Source: Gordius sp. MW1
Taxonomy: Eukaryota; Nematomorpha; Gordioida; Gordea; Gordiidae
Assembly (NCBI GenBank): GCA_964036665.1
Contig: OZ038526.1
Coordinates: forward strand, 11,842,001 to 11,906,000
Length of the DNA stretch: 64,000 nt
Direction of reading: 5' to 3'
Positions 10,934-21,935 of the stretch are shown piece by piece. A program made the position numbers and the translations under genes. Within the stretch, counting starts at the first letter, position 1, and the number at the start of each line of letters is the position of its first letter. The notes under the pieces are model-generated. The model worked only from the letters and a program-made list of their open reading frames with translations. It was not told the origin of the DNA and did no database searches.

Positions 10934-11277
10934 CGCTCACGAGCCACAACTTCACGCGCCACTGAATCAGCTGAAGAGCAAATCGAAAGACTAGCCTCTA
11001 AACGCTCACGAGCCACAACTTCACGAGCCACCGAATCAGCTGAAGAGCGAATCGAAAGACTAGAAAATTTACGATCACGAGCCACAACTTCACGAGCTAC
11101 CGAATCAGCTGAAGAGCGAATCGAAAGACTAGACAATATGCCTCACGAGCCACAACTTCACGAGCTACCGAATCAGCTGAAGAGCGAATCGAAAGGCTAG
11201 ACAATATGCGCTCACGATACACACGCTCAACATATTGTTCGCGAGATAGTTTGAAATTAGCAGCGTTCCATTATGAT
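10934..11277 (+). repeat. 69-bp tandem repeats coding for the RepHel N-terminus
   Basis: Copies start at 10934, 11003, 11072, 11141 and 11209. Each encodes a version of RSRATTSRATESAEERIERL. Two weaker copies precede them. The fourth unit lacks one base, breaking the frame at about 11140. Acidic/basic helical repeats of this kind are usual at the start of animal Helitron helicases. Confidence 0.85.
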
Positions 11278-12081
11278 GTAGCGTTTGATTACAGCATGCA
11301 CCCCAATGTCATGATTGGCCAAGTGGATACGATGTGTTTGCATTGTCGTGCTTTGCGGTTCTCTAAAGAAAATCCTGGAATGTGTTGTTCGAATGGCAAA
11401 GTCAATTTGCCACCTCTGGTTGATCCACCTGAACCGCTCTTATCTTATGTATCTGGAACTAATACATTGTCCAAAGACTTCCTCCAACACATTCGCAAGT
11501 ACAACGCATGCTTCCAAATGATCGGAGCAACGAATATTTTGAATGATGGACGTTACATGCCCACATTCAAAGTACAAGGACAAATTTACCATCAAATCGG
11601 TTCCCTTCTACCATTATCAGATATCGAACAAAGGTTTCTGCAAATTTATTTCATGGGCGATACGGAGGCTGATCGACGTTGTGGGATTCATGCAGGAGTC
11701 AAACGTGAAATCATCATAGATTTGCAACATTTATTCCACAACAAAAATCATTTAATTAAATTATTCAAAATCGCATTAGAGCGAATGCCAACGGATGATT
11801 ACAAAATCGTAATCAAAGCAGGTAGAACACCATCAGGCGCACATGAAAAACGCTTTAATGCACCAACAATCGATGAAGTGGCAATCGTAATGGTCGGAAT
11901 AGAATTTGATCGTCGAGATATCATTATCTCCAAAAGGGATGAAACTCTGCAAAGTATTGATGCAACACACAGATCATATGATGCCCTTCAATATCCCATA
12001 CTATTTTGCCAAGGAGAAGACGGATACCACTTTAATGTGATGCAAATTAATTCTGATTCAGGGGCCGCGACAACAAAAAAG

Positions 12082-12166
12082 GTGAATTTTATACTCTTTG
12101 TTATACGATGTTCTAGCGAAAATGATAATATATGTTCTTAATCTACTGAAATCTTTTCTCTTACAG
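12082..12166 (+). other. 85-nt intron in the Helitron gene
   Basis: AAAAAG|GTGAAT ... TTTTCTCTTACAG|GTCTC. The flanking exons join in frame as TTKK-VSSMEFYAYRI, the conserved Helitron reading, while the intervening bases hold stops. The acceptor has a strong pyrimidine tract. Confidence 0.75.
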
Positions 12167-15100
12167 GTCTCTTCTATGGAGTTTTATGCATATCGCATAA
12201 TGATTAGAGCTCAGCAATACAACCACATCTTGAAGTGCCGACACCTATTCCACCAATACATTGTCGATATGTACGCAAAAATCAAGAGCGAACGCCTTCT
12301 TTTCATCCGTCTTAATCAGAGGTTTTCGTGTCGAAAATTATATTCACTTGCGAGATGCAATCGAACATGATGGTCACCCAAGCAATGTTGGACAAATGGT
12401 CATACTTCCAGCTACGTATACCGGCAGTCCTAGACACATGCATGAATATACACAAGATGCGATGACATATGTGCGCAAATACGGATGTCCAGATCTTTTC
12501 ATTACCTTCACCTGCAATCCGGCTTGGACTGAGATCACCCATTTGCTTTTGGCAGGCCAAGCATCATTTCATCGACATAATCTCACCGCCAGAGTTTTCA
12601 GGCAAAAACTAATGCGCCTCATCGATGTCATCACCAAAAATCACATTTACGGAGAAACTACCTGCTGGCTATATTTCATAGAATGGCAAAAAAGAGGCTT
12701 ACCACACGCTCACATCCTAATTTGGCTGAAGGACACAATTTTTCCTACTCATATTGATAATATTATATCGGCTGAACTGCCCGATCCGCAAGAAGATCCG
12801 CTACTATTTGAAATCATCAGTCGTCATGTGATTCATGGACCCTGCGGAGCAATGAATAGAGATTCACCAGTATGAAAGACGGAAATTGCACCAAAAAATA
12901 TCCAAGAGAAATAAGTCAAGAAACGAAAACTGGTGGCGACGGCTATCCGCTGCAGAGACGCCGTAATCCAAACGATGGAGGTCATAGAGTCACCATCAAA
13001 GTGAAAACTGTCTCGTAGAAATCGACAATAGAAGGATCGTCCCTTACACTCCTTTGCTTTCAAAAATGTTCAAGGCCCACATAAACGTTGAGTATTGCAA
13101 TTCAGTGAAGTCTATCAAATACATCTGCAAATACGTCACCAAAGGCAGTGATATGGCAGTCTTTGGACTTACTAATACACAAGCCGATGAAATCACACAA
13201 TTTTAAATGGGACGTTACATCAGCAGTAATGAAGTTGTCTGGCGCATTCTCGGGTTCCACATTCACGAACGCTATCCGAGTGTTGTACATCTCGCCGTTC
13301 ACTTGGAAAATGGCCAACGTGTCTACTTCACGGAAGAGAACGCTGTGCAAAGAGCGGCGCAACCACCGAACACAACACTGACAGCTTTTTTCCTGTTGTG
13401 CCAAACGGATGTTTTCGCAAAAACTTTGCTCTACCACGAAATCTCAAAATATCACACTTGGAACTCATCAAAAAAGTGTTCCAAAGAAGAAAACAAGGCA
13501 CAATAGTTCCTGGATAGTCAGGCGTACCTATGTCTGATGCTTTGAGTCGAATGTATACTGTTCATCCCAATAACGCCGAATGCTATTTTTTAAGAATGTT
13601 GCTCCACAATATCAAAGGACCAACATCATTTCAATCCATTAAAACCATCTATGGTGAAGTGTGTGAGACATATAGACAAGCATGTCTCAAACTTCGCTTG
13701 CTTGAAAATGACCGACATTGGAATACGACATTAGAGGAAGCATCGCTCACATGCCTCCCACACCAAATACGCACTTTATTTGCGATCATTTTGACAACTT
13801 GCGCACCGTCTAATCCGAAAGATCTTTGGGATACACACAAAGAAAGCCTCAGTGAAGATATCCTTTTACAAGTACGTAGAGTGCATCCGGATATGGAGAT
13901 ACCATTTTCCGAGAACATCTTCAATTGAGCTCTTATATTACTTGAGGACTTATGTCTATCCATAAACAATAAAATGTTATGTCAGCTCGGATTGCCTGCA
14001 CCTAAACGTGATAGAAGCAACGTTCACGACAGTGACTTATGGCGTGAAAAACAATTCGACGTGGCTCAGCTACAATTGTTTATCAACGCTCAGGAAATAC
14101 TCTTAGTCGCTGACCAAAAACATGCCTATACCACCGTCATGAAATACATCACAAACGGTAACAAAGGCCTACTTTTTCTAGATGCGCCAGGAGGAACTGG
14201 AAAAACATTGCTTCTTAATCTAAAATTGGATGAAATTCGGAGAAATAATAAGATAGCTTTCGCTGTCGCGTCATCGGGCATAGCAGCCACGCTACTCGAT
14301 GGAGGCCGCACAGCTCATTCAACTTTCAAACTCCCATTGAATCTAAATATGAATGAAACTCCTACTTGCAACATCAGTAGGAACTCGGGTATTGCCACGG
14401 TACTATAGACATGCACAATCATCATTTGGGATGAATGTACGATGGCACATAAAAAAGCACTCGAGGCGCTGGATCGTACACTCCGAGATTTGGGACAGAT
14501 TGCACGTCCAATGGGAGGAGCTCTCTTGCTGCTAGCCGGTGATTTCCGTCAAACCTTGCTAGTCATCCCAAAGTCAACACCCTCAGATGAGCTCAATGCT
14601 TGCCTGAAAGCGTCATATCTTTGGAGAAGTGTGAAGATAATCACGCTAACCACCAACATGCGTGTTCATTTACTTCAAGATGATTTGGCTCAACCATATG
14701 CCAATCAACTGTTGGACTTGGGAAACGGTAAATTTCCAATTGGACCCACAACGCACGAAATATCATTTACATCGCACTTTTGCAACATACAGTCATCAAT
14801 TGAAGATGTCGAAAATATGGTGTTTCCGGAAATTGCTATTAACTTCACAAATCACGACTGGCTATGTGAACGGGCAATCTTGACTCCGAAGAATGACGAC
14901 GTCAACAAAATTAATGATCGCATCCTATTGAACATTCCCGGTGAACCATTTACTTACATATCTGTTGACACAGTTATTGATGCAGATCAGGCGGTAAATT
15001 ATCCAACTGAATTTCTAAATTCCTTGGAACCTTCGGGAATGCCACCTCACAAATTGACTCTGAAAATTGGCTCACCTATAATGGTACTTCGCAATTTAAA

Positions 15101-15479
15101 TCCACCTAAGCTGTGTAACGGAACCAGGCTTGCCGTAAAACAACTACTGCCAAACGTCATTGAAGCGACGATCATCAGCGGCAAAAGTAAAGGAGAAGAT
15201 GTACTGATTCCGCGCATGCCAATGCTTCCAACCGATTTGCCCTCGTCTACAGTTCCCTGTGCGCCTAGCTTTTGCAATTACAATCAATAAAGCCCAAGGA
15301 CAATCACTGAGCGTTGCTGGATTGAATTTGGAAAAACCATGATTTTCACATGGTCAATTATATGTTGCTTGCTCCAGAGGCACACCGAGGAATCTGTTCA
15401 TTTTCGCACCTGGGTGGAAAAACCAAAAATTTCGTATATCCTCTCGCATTGCGAGGATCACCCGTCCTGCCAATATATA

Positions 15480-15778
15480 ATTACTGCGGCCTGTTATGAG
15501 GTATCATTACTGCGACATTATGTGGTATGTATAAACCTGGTGAAATTCTTAGTTATGGTATTACGAAGAGAGGGAGATGCGGATGGCTCGAAAGGGGATG
15601 TGTTGCGGGTAGAGACCTGTACGGTCAACCCTACGCCCGACCCGATTGCGGGTACAGGGTAGTGGCCGTAAATGATCCAGACTTAGGGACTACGGACCAG
15701 GTGAATGTGTAGAGACGACGCCCGACTCGGACAAGGCTAATATGATATTATCCTCTGCTAATACACCCGGGTAAATGG
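15480..15778 (+). other. Coding-like fragment of unknown origin, then Helitron 3' subterminus
   Basis: About 15510-15712 is more GC-rich than its surroundings and open in two frames (for example GRCGWLERGCVAGRDLYGQP). I do not recognise it; it may be captured host or retroelement sequence. 15760-15778 is the Helitron 3' end (ACACCCGGGTAAATGG). Confidence 0.35.
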
Positions 15779-18324
15779 TAGTGATGGTAAAATAGCGTTT
15801 GATAGGCGCTAAAGCTATAGCACATAGTCACGTGGGGACGCTACAGTTATAGCACATAGTCACGTGGAGGCGCTAGAGGTATAGGAGATAGTCACACGAG
15901 GGCGCTAGAGCTGTAGGAGATAGTCAAATAAGGTGCTAGAGCTATAGCTTGGCGCTATCATTGTTATGATTTTTTATTGTTAAGTAGCATATGCGCACAT
16001 GTGGTTTGAACTAAGTTTATAAGGTAATTTAATTAAAAAGCTCAGGGCTATCAATAAGTGACCTAATTTAATTATGAAAGACGCAGGCATATAAATAAAC
16101 ATAATCTGGCTGGTCTGACGATAGATTTATATATTCAAGAAAGTTAATTTCATTTTCATTTCAATTGATCTAAAAACAGATTTTTAGATCTGATATCTCT
16201 AATTAAATAATTTTAATATTTATATTTGAGGCTTTTTTAGTAATTTAACCGTATTGAATTTGTCCATCGTATATAGTGTTTCGATCTCGTCTCGTCTCGG
16301 TCTCGAAAGCAAAATCTCGTCTCGTCTCGGGAGCGATTATGAAAATCTCGTCTCGGTCTAGAAAAATCTCGGTCTCGTCTCGACGAGAATTCTCGTCTCG
16401 TCTCGACTTTTTTAAAAAAAGTATATACGGAATAAAAATTTCTCCTGTTTTATAAAAAATATTAAATAAGTGTTAAAAAATCCAAATGACAAACTTTTAT
16501 ATTTTTTGAAACTTTTACACAAACTTTTTAAAGATTTAGCGAGACACGGCATCTTATTGACAATATAAAGATATAAATTAATTCATAAAGATAGCATTTT
16601 CTATGGAAAGTGGAGACTAAAAAACTATAAGTAAATTTGAAGTATAGAAAATTAAATTTTAGTTCTACCAAATTAAAACATTTGTATCAAATTCACTCTG
16701 TTTGTCATCTTTAAAAAGACTGAGAAAATTATAAGGTGGCCTATAGTTGACTTAGTTGCACAATTGAGCAAATTGAGACCCTTTATTAACCCTGGCTAAA
16801 ACCTCAAAGTAGACCTTCACATATTTAAGGCAAACGTTTTAGTCTATTGATATTACCATCGTCAATTATAGCCCAGAGTATTTATTGCATGTTTACTATA
16901 GTGCTATAAATCACAAAGTGCGAGTGACTTTTAGTGATAGTATTATTATTATTTACAGAATTGATAACTAGTTGCACATATTAAAACGTTGTAAAAGCAG
17001 CATTTATAGGACTAAGAACATAGGGTTTTAAACTTTCAGCTTATACTGTGAAAAATGATGCATATGACAAAACTATGTAATCACAAAATGTCTTATTAAG
17101 GTTCAAAAATTTGGAAGGTGTACTATTAGTTGAAGCATAAAAACTTCTAGAGAACTCATGATTTATGATTTAATCTATTAGGATACCATTAAATATTCTA
17201 ATGTAGTTTTGAAATCTTTAAATGGGTGCTCAAAAATCTCAAACCACCATAGCTTGTTTAATTAATCAAACTGATTGACCACCAATTTATAATTACCGCA
17301 TTATGCAAGATGAGTAATTGCGAAATTCAAATTTGCTTTAGGAATATTTACTATTCCATCAGAACTCATTCTAAGCCTAATGTGTAATATTTAATAATGC
17401 TATGGATACAAATATGTGATAAATATATTATAAAATTATTCACATACCTAAGGGCCATTTGGGTCAATGATTGCCAAATTTTAATTTTTTTGCACTAATA
17501 TATAATATTTACTACACTTAGGATTTAATATTAAGTATATTCCATACATATTGATTTACACTTAATACCTTAAATGTAAAGCATGCAAATTAAAATACAC
17601 AATAATTTATTAAAATCTAACGATCAATAAAAGTCGAGATCTCGCCGAAGAAATCTCGTATCGTCTCGGCATCAAAATTCTCGTCTCGATCTCGACTCCA
17701 TTTTTCAAATTCTCGTCTCATCTCGTCTCGGTTTTTCGAGACGAGACCGAGATTTTTCTCGGTTTTTCCGCATCACTAATCGTATAGAATACTTTTAAAA
17801 GAATTTAACCGTAGTTCTAAAGATTAAAACTCAATTATAAAATCTTAGAGTATTCAAGTAAATTTATTATAAAATTCATATTTTAAAAATTATGAAGAAC
17901 TAGGCATGGTTTTTTTATTTCCGAATATTTTGTAAAGGGGGGAGGATTGAATAAAAATATTTTATTAAAAAAGTGAGATGCAGTGTTATACGGAGTTAAT
18001 ATAATTATGCTACTTAACAATAAAAAATCATAACAATGTTAGCGCCACGCTATAGCTCTAGCACCTTGTGTGACTATTACCTACAGCTCTAGCGCCCTCG
18101 TGGGACTATCTCCTACAGCTCTAGCGCCCTCGTGTGACTATCTCCCACAGCTCAAGCGCCTTCGTGTGACTATCTCCTACAGCTCTAGCACCCTCGTGTG
18201 ACTATGTGCTATAACTGTAGCGCCTCCGTGTAGCTATGTGCTATAGCTTTATAGCCTCCAAGTGACTATGCTATGTAGATGGGAGGCGCTACACGCGCTG
18301 GTGCTAAGCGTTTCACCATCATTA
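15779..18324. mobile_element. Foldback-type element with arms of 32-bp tandem repeats
   Basis: Ends are TAGTGATGGTAAAA (15779) and its imperfect inverse ending CACCATCATTA (18324), with an exact 8-bp duplication GTAAATGG at 15771-15778 and 18325-18332. The left arm (15779-15990) and right arm (18007-18324) are inverted copies. Both are made of ~32-bp direct repeats (CTCTAGCGCCCTCGTGTGAC + TATCTCCTACAG): four to five units on the left, about seven on the right. The 8-bp duplication and TAGTG end suggest the hAT superfamily. No transposase. It is inserted in Helitron B and itself carries the element at 16274. Confidence 0.88.
16274..17778. mobile_element. Non-autonomous hAT with TCTCG-repeat ends, copy 1
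   Basis: It starts TAGTGTTTCGATCTCGTCTC and ends TTTTTCCGCATCACTA. An exact 8-bp duplication ATCGTATA lies at 16266-16273 and 17779-17786. The left ~130 bp is built of TCTCGTCTCGG words and the right ~130 bp of their inverse, so the ends could pair. The 1.2-kb interior is AT-rich and non-coding. Copy 2 is 57758-58867. Confidence 0.9.
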
Positions 18325-18350
18325 GTAAATGGCAAAACAACGTCTGCCGG

Positions 18351-18672
18351 TAAAAATGAAACTATGTGTGTATATATGCCGCCAGCAATTTTGGAAAACT
18401 ACCAGACCGATTTGGCTCAAAAATTTCATAGTTTATTCCTAACACTCCGGAGCATGTTTTAAGATTTGTTCGAGCCAAATCGGTCCAGTAGTTTTCGAGT
18501 ATTCGTACGCGTTGCACTGTATACGGAAATAGAACAATAGAAGTAGAACATATAGACATCAAACTTTATTTTTACTTCAATAACCGCTTTATCATCATAC
18601 ATGCCCAAAAATTCCAACATAATTTTATACACCCTGGTAAATGGCAAAACAACGTTTGCCGGGTTCATCTAG
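18351..18672 (+). mobile_element. Helitron C, short deletion derivative of B
   Basis: It begins TAAAAATGAAACTATGTGTG, directly after Helitron B's terminal hairpin, and repeats B's first ~250 bp (GCCGCCAGCAATTTTGG, ACCGATTTGGCTC). It then jumps to B's last ~70 bp (CCTGGTAAATGGCAAAACAA, hairpin) and ends CTAG|T at 18669-18672. No coding capacity. Confidence 0.85.
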
Positions 18673-18885
18673 TGCTTAATAGAAGTAATAGGAAGATTTT
18701 TTAAACACTGCTAATTATAATAAATTCTCAAAAACTCATCAACCTGTCCTATTATAAGTCAAGTTGGATGAGTTAATATACTTCTAGAACAAGCTTGTAA
18801 CAATGCTATCACATATTGGATGTTTTTCTTCAGATTAGAATTATAAAAGCTATTATAGAAATAGTTAATTTTTAAAAAGCAAGCT

Positions 18886-19140
18886 TTCATGGGCTTAGCT
18901 AGGATTTGGATTAGGAGGGGGAAGCAAAAAAAATTGAGTACAAAAATTGTTTTTGGAATATTTTTTTGAACTCTGATCAATGATCTGGCCTCAACTCAAA
19001 CCCTGCAGGAATGGCTTAAGGCCTGGCTGGGGCCCAAGAATTTATGGGCCAGGTCCAGGTCTTTATTTTCATAAACTTTAAATTTCGGGGTGAACCGGAC
19101 CTTTATTTCTAAAATAGGCCCGTCCCGACATAACGAGCAG
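18886..19140 (+). repeat. hAT-MITE left end running into a GC-rich CCTGCAGG-type block
   Basis: ATGGGCTTAGCTAGGATTTG followed by a G run marks a MITE start; the downstream TGGCCTCAACT is shared with 24571-24670. From 19004 the sequence becomes GGCCTGGCTGGGGCCC and similar words, related to the CCTGCACGGGC family. Confidence 0.5.
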
Positions 19141-19544
19141 CAAATAGTCTTTAATTCTGTTACAAACAATAAAATCTTATACTAACTTTAGATAAAAATT
19201 AATAATTATGTTAAACATTCATTCTTTTCGCGCTATTTTTCATCAACCACCAATTATGTGGTAAATCGATCAAAAATGAAACCTACTTCTTAAAGCAACA
19301 AGGATCAAATGTAATTTTATATAAATTAGGTTGGTAAAACTAAACCAGTTTATTCATTAGTGTTATTAACCAAAATGGAGTAGCCGTCTTATAATGATTG
19401 AAGCATTTTTAAATATTATTAGTGAAAAAAGTGTACTCGAAGGCTCGACACTTATTTTAAATGACTAGAGTTGTTAAATTGCTAACTTGCTTCAACACCA
19501 GCTACCATCTGCTCGAGTTTCTCTCGGCCCTAGAGCGTTTTTAT
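19141..19544. other. AT-rich, nothing recognised
   Basis: No gene, RNA or repeat copy could be supported. Confidence 0.4.
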
Positions 19545-19830
19545 ATGCTACTGCGCGCATCATATTTATTTCTTTTACGCTATATTCGGAATTACATCTC
19601 ATCGCGCATCATATATATTTCTTGTATGCCATCTTCGGAATTACATCTCAAATTCTAATTTAATAAATATTCAAGCATAATTAGCTAAGGATACTACACT
19701 TTGTTTAACTAATTTACGGCATAAGTTTGAATACTTTGATTTAACCGCATTTTAATTATAACGTTAACATATTACAATAATAAGAGTGTATGCTTTTGTA
19801 ATAATATTAATATTTGTAACATTGATATCA
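19545..19830 (+). repeat. Second copy of the gypsy-LTR-like sequence
   Basis: It matches 7500-7600 joined to 8665-8795, including TCATATTTATTTCTT, TTCGGAATTACATCTC, ATTCAAGCATAATTAGC and GTATGCTTTTGT, without the hAT. It serves as the empty-site control for that insertion. Possibly a truncated solo LTR. Confidence 0.65.
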
Positions 19831-20399
19831 GTTACACCATTATAATGTTGACAACGCTATAAGTAGGATTGTTATTGGAATAAGAATATATGATATTTAA
19901 GTATTATTGATTGCTCATCTAATTTTATTATAGAAACTATTACAATTGACAAGTTAACAATAATATTATAGTTTAAGGCTCCATTTTGTATTCCAAATAA
20001 TTCCTTGATATATTTTTCACTAATTTTGCCATCATTATTATTTGGTGTATTGCAAGATTGCCACATTTTCAGAAAATTTATTAAATGAGAATGCTGCCAA
20101 CTCCAGCTTTTAAAGTGAAAAGAAAATGATGCCTATTTTAGGTTTTAAGAAGACTCATATTTAAACTATTAAGGGTCATCATAGATAGAATACTCAAATA
20201 TCCTTTTAAAAGCAATCGTTCAATAGAAATAGACCTCGCTGGGTGGGGGGGGGGCTTAAAAAATCCCAAGTCAGGGCAGCTTAATTTGGATAATTATTTA
20301 TATTAATTACACCAATGCAATAAGAACACACCAGGCAGGATGACGAGTGGACGATATTAAAATGCTTTAATAATATTTGCTATTTCATTATTACTCAAG
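19831..20399. other. AT-rich, one long G run near 20243
   Basis: GCTGGGTGGGGGGGGGGC near 20240 may be a MITE remnant. Nothing else recognised. Confidence 0.4.
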
Positions 20400-20757
20400 C
20401 CTAAGATATATAATTTATATAACAATTTTCTAAATTTAAATATATGTTGAGCACATGCCTTCGTGATTGGGGTCAAATTTAAATTTTTTGCGCGAATATA
20501 TTTAATATTTATTACACTTTTCCATTCTGATTAAGTTACAATTAACACCTTAAATGAGATACAGAAAACAAATAGACCATTGAATTATATTATTATGGTT
20601 AAAAATATTCAAACCGAGATCGCGATGATAAAATCTGATTTCGTCTCTAGATCGAAAATCTCGTTATGATCTTGACTCAATTTTACAAATTGTATATTCT
20701 TAGTTTTTCGAGACGAAACGAGACCGAGAATTTTCTCAGATTTTTCGCATCTACAAT
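20400..20757. mobile_element. Fragment of the TCTCG-ended hAT
   Basis: The interior matches copy 1 around 17430-17600 (TTTTTTGCGC, ATTTAATATTTATTACACTT). The right end has CGAGACGAAACGAGACCGAG then TTTTTCGCATCTA. It is more diverged than copies 1 and 2. Confidence 0.6.
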
Positions 20758-21589
20758 TTATATATATACATAAAATATTAAAATTAGCGATTTTTATCAT
20801 TATTATAGACGGGGAGCGGGACTGGAATTCAAAAGCAACATTATGTACGCTGTACGAAGATATTTATATGTAGGGGTTGTTTAAATTAGCTTATTGTTGG
20901 GTTGAATTCAGACCGGGCGGGTCGGGCTGCTCCATGGCCTGACCCAAGGCCCAATATTTTTTTTTTAATTTTGTCCGAGTTCGACACAAACACGCTGGGG
21001 CCAGGCCTTGAGCAGCATAGTACTTGTATATTCCATTCTAGCAAGAGAAGAATTAATATTAATAAGCTAAACCATGAGCATGAGATGTTACTATCATAGG
21101 TCAGATTTGCCTAAATTTATCTGCCCCAACAATAAATTGCCTACCTAAAACCCTTAAAGTGTCCGCCAACTGCCCGAATTATTAGAGCTTCTCGCCCTGA
21201 AATATTATATTTCCCCGGTAGACCTGAATTTATGGGATTTTTAAATTTCAATCCACTATTAAACAAAGGTTTAGCCGCTTTATGCCCTAAGCTTTTTTGA
21301 TTTTAAAAGGAATATAAGGGTTTCCTCCATTTTTCATGAAATTTTTTTATATCATAATCAAAATTGGAAGTGTTATTCTGCATAAGTCTTGATGGAAATG
21401 CTACATAAATATTTCAATTCTTTCCATCAAAGTAGCCAGGAAAAGGAATGAAAGTAGGGGGGGGGGGCAAAGATTTGATGGGGGTTGACAATATTATCGG
21501 AGGCGTGGTTGGTAGAGGCTTTGTCTTTAAAACAAGAGCTCGCCGTTATAATCCCTTTCAACACTTTATCTCAAAAGATGTAAAATAAA
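20758..21589. other. AT-rich with a GC-rich CACGGGC-type block at 20905-21015
   Basis: 20905-21015 contains GACCGGGCGGGTCGGGC, GGCCTGACCCAAGGCCC and GGGGCCAGGCC, related to the 25165 and 3211 repeats. 21455-21490 has a G run. No gene. Confidence 0.45.
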
Positions 21590-21935
21590 TAACATCGACA
21601 ACACGGCTGGATAGCCGAGCGTCACCCCTAATTTAATCTCTAAACAGGCTGACCGCCCAGTGTGATAAACAGGGAATAGGGCGTAACAAAATGATGTTTT
21701 TTTTGAATTTTAGCATTAATTTTAGTGTATTTTTCATTTTAATATAATCCTTGGGGAAAGAATCCGATTAATATACATTATACAATCAGTGAAAAAGAAT
21801 ACACGAAGGCAAAATCATACACTAAATAAAAATTTCATTAAGCCCGAAGATTGTTTAGGTTCCTGCTGGAGTCCACCCGAGATTTAAATCGCATATGCAC
21901 CGCCCGATGCGTTCAGCCAGTTGCCTAGGCCGGGC
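21590..21935. other. Moderately GC-rich segments, possibly a decayed tRNA-derived SINE
   Basis: GGCTGGATAGCCGAGCGTC (about 21607) and, on the opposite strand, GGCAACTGGCTGAACGCATC (about 21915) look like RNA polymerase III A-box regions, but no convincing B box follows. Highly uncertain. Confidence 0.2.

Larger units (their letters stand above)
10800..15479 (+). pseudogene. Helitron Rep/helicase (RepHel), broken
   Basis: Order of parts: an N-terminal array of 23-residue repeats; a zinc-type segment with MCLHCRALRF; the Helitron-like N domain (ALQYPILFCQGEDGY); a GT-AG intron at 12082-12166; the Rep domain with PDLFITFTCNPAW, the HUH motif LPHAHILIW (His codons 12705 and 12711) and the two-tyrosine YICKYVTKG (13120, 13132). 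A Pif1/SF1 helicase follows, with Walker A GGTGKT (14190-14207), Walker B IIIWDE (14430-14435), AGDFRQ, and the last motif INKAQGQSLS. HUH Rep nicks and joins DNA; the helicase unwinds it during rolling-circle transposition. Breaks seen: frameshifts near 10910, 11140, 12320, 12870, 13018 and 15255, and stops at 13201 (TAA), 13926 (TGA), 14406 (TAG) and 15338 (TGA). Catalytic motifs survive, so decay is moderate. Confidence 0.92.
10330..18350 (+). mobile_element. Helitron B, autonomous type, 3' end split by insertion
   Basis: It starts TCTTATATATAAAAATGAAA immediately after the CTAG of Helitron A. A subterminal inverted pair (ACCGATTTGGCTC / GAGCCAAATCGGT) follows. The broken Rep/helicase gene lies at 10800-15479. 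The 3' end, ACACCCGG|GTAAATGG ... GTAAATGGCAAAACAACGTC, is split by the 15779-18324 insertion. Removing that and one GTAAATGG gives the typical GGCAAAACAACGTCTGCC hairpin. The final CTAG is missing at the junction with Helitron C. Without the insertion it is about 5.5 kb, a usual length for an animal Helitron. An extra coding-like piece of unknown origin (15480-15720) lies between gene and 3' end. Confidence 0.88.

Noticed and set aside
10882-11136. 84-residue minus-strand frame with serine-rich repeats
   Set aside because: It is the antisense of the Helitron 69-bp coding repeats.
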